Position numbers and translations under genes: made by a program. 5,374 nt of DNA from Syntrophomonadaceae bacterium (GTDB lineage Bacteria; Bacillota; Dethiobacteria; DTU022): contig PWEB01000187.1 of NCBI GenBank assembly GCA_003553305.1, positions 1 through 5,374 on the forward strand. Direction: 5' to 3'. Below, piece by piece: positions 4,780-5,374 of the stretch. The stretch's first letter is position 1, and each line of letters starts with the position of its first letter. The notes beneath the pieces are model-generated. The model was not told the origin of the DNA and did no database searches. It worked only from the letters and a program-made list of their open reading frames with translations.

Positions 4780-4808
4780 AATATAACATTGCTTGAAGGG
4801 CGTTTCAA
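4780..4808 (-). promoter_or_regulatory. Sigma-A-type promoter of pcm
   Basis: On the minus strand, TTGAAA (-35, 4808-4803) and TATATT (-10, 4785-4780) are separated by exactly 17 bases. Each box is close to the consensus. Transcription would start near 4773, giving a short leader of about 37 bases before the pcm ATG. Confidence 0.6.
4793..4808. promoter_or_regulatory. Inverted repeat over the pcm -35 box, possible operator
   Basis: TTGAA-N6-TTCAA (4793-4797 and 4804-4808) is a perfect 5-bp inverted repeat whose right arm overlaps the -35 box of the pcm promoter. It lies in the 180-base divergent region, where one repressor could control both directions. It is short enough to be chance. Confidence 0.25.
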
Positions 4809-4827
4809 TTGCCCGCGATCACTCATT

Positions 4828-4833
4828 TATAAT
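4828..4833 (+). promoter_or_regulatory. Possible -10 box for the flavoprotein gene
   Basis: TATAAT matches the -10 consensus exactly and lies 83 bases before the ATG at 4917. The hexamers about 17-18 bases upstream (TCAATT/TTCAAT) are poor -35 boxes, so activity may need an activator. A second option, TTGCAA (4867-4872) with TTAAAA (4891-4896), is weaker. Confidence 0.3.
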
Positions 4834-4916
4834 TTTACCGATGGCAAGCAGGTCTCCTTAGACGGATTGCAATTATTTTACCAGGTAGCATTAAAAATAT
4901 AAGGGAGGATTTGGTG

Positions 4917-5374
4917 ATGACAGAGAGTGTTTTAAACAGTATGCAGGAAAAACTGTGCAGTACAAGCAAATGGGATTTTTCCGATTTGAAGGCATTTTTT
5001 ATTAATTGTACTTTAAAAAAGTCGCCTGAGCTATCACACACGGAAGGATTAATGAAAATTCCCCAGGCTATCATGGAAAAAAACGGTGTGGAAGTGGAGA
5101 TCCTAAGGGCGGTGGATTATGAAATTGCTTACGGTGTAAATGCTGATATGACCAAACATGGCTGGGAAAAAGATGACTGGCCCCAGATTTATAAGAAATT
5201 ACTGGATTCTGACATCCTTATATTAGGCACGGCGATCTGGCTTGGTGAGAAAACCTCGGTTTGTCAGAAGATAATTGAAAGGCTTTACGGACATTCCGGC
5301 GACCTGAATGATGCCGGGCAGTATGGTTTTTACGGACGGGTCGGGGGCTGCCTGGTTACCGGAAATGAGGATGG
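4917..5374 (+). CDS. Flavodoxin / NADPH-dependent FMN reductase family protein, cut by the window edge
   Basis: The frame opens at ATG 4917, with GGGAGG at 4903-4908 eight bases before it, and stays open to the end of the window (152 codons seen), so the C-terminus is missing. A GTG (4914) and TTG (4911) just before are in frame but sit too close to the ribosome binding site. After about 25 residues comes the first strand and FMN-phosphate loop region FFINCTLKKSPELSHTEGL (27-45). Then follow a helix, strand VEVEILRAVDYEI (58-70), DMTKHGWEKDDWPQIY (77-92), ILILGTAIWLGEKTSV (100-115) as the second flavin-contacting loop, and GRVGGCLVTGNED (140-152). This is the flavodoxin-like fold of NAD(P)H-dependent oxidoreductases that bind FMN; similar proteins are widespread in bacteria with mostly unknown substrates. 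It is divergent from pcm and shares a 180-base upstream region with it. Confidence 0.88.
   Translation, partial: MTESVLNSMQEKLCSTSKWDFSDLKAFFINCTLKKSPELSHTEGLMKIPQAIMEKNGVEVEILRAVDYEIAYGVNADMTKHGWEKDDWPQIYKKLLDSDILILGTAIWLGEKTSVCQKIIERLYGHSGDLNDAGQYGFYGRVGGCLVTGNED

Noticed and set aside
4835..5074. A 79-codon minus-strand ORF antisense to the flavoprotein gene
   Set aside because: The opposite strand encodes clear flavodoxin-fold motifs in a continuous frame; this frame is a shadow.
1..5374. CRISPR array, tRNA, rRNA or a defence island
   Set aside because: No regularly spaced direct repeats, no tRNA- or rRNA-like sequence and no defence protein motif is seen in the window.

Overview
The window looks like a piece of chromosome from a low-to-medium GC Gram-positive (Firmicutes/Clostridia-like) bacterium. 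Three things point that way: strong purine-rich ribosome binding sites (GGAGGTGGG, AAGGAG, GGGAGG), sigma-A-type promoter boxes, and a class I fructose-bisphosphate aldolase of the staphylococcal/clostridial type. The genus cannot be read from the sequence. Finding pcm and a flavodoxin-type reductase beside stand-alone metabolic genes fits an anaerobic clostridial lineage, but that is inference.

Layout from left to right. (1) Positions 2-415 hold the 3' part of a cyclic-di-GMP signalling gene: the very end of a GGDEF domain, a linker, and the first half of an HD-GYP domain. It is cut off inside the catalytic histidine pair. (2) Positions 416-822 (about 400 bases) hold no recognised gene. They contain several short perfect inverted repeats, a weak 48-codon ORF, what may be the remnant of a small gene start, and a possible promoter for the next gene. 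(3) Positions 823-1710 encode a complete class I fructose-bisphosphate aldolase, followed by a GC-rich hairpin and a terminator-like structure. (4) Positions 1974-2861 encode a 295-residue protein of unknown function, built as two copies of a four-cysteine module plus a helical module. It is followed 44 bases later by a GNAT acetyltransferase (2906-3406), probably in the same transcript. (5) On the minus strand, converging on the GNAT gene, lie a hotdog-fold acyl-CoA thioesterase (3541-3948) and, upstream of it, protein-L-isoaspartate methyltransferase pcm (4089-4736). (6) Divergent from pcm is a flavodoxin/NADPH-dependent FMN reductase family gene that runs off the right edge (4917-5374).

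The genes do not form one obvious pathway. The aldolase serves glycolysis/gluconeogenesis. pcm repairs isoaspartyl damage in proteins. The thioesterase, GNAT enzyme and flavoprotein are general small-molecule enzymes of unknown substrate. I see no CRISPR array, tRNA, rRNA, complete insertion sequence or defence system. The least explained items are the duplicated Cys4 protein, the truncated HD-GYP gene with the hairpin-rich stretch next to it, and a Gly in place of a usually conserved Asp in pcm.
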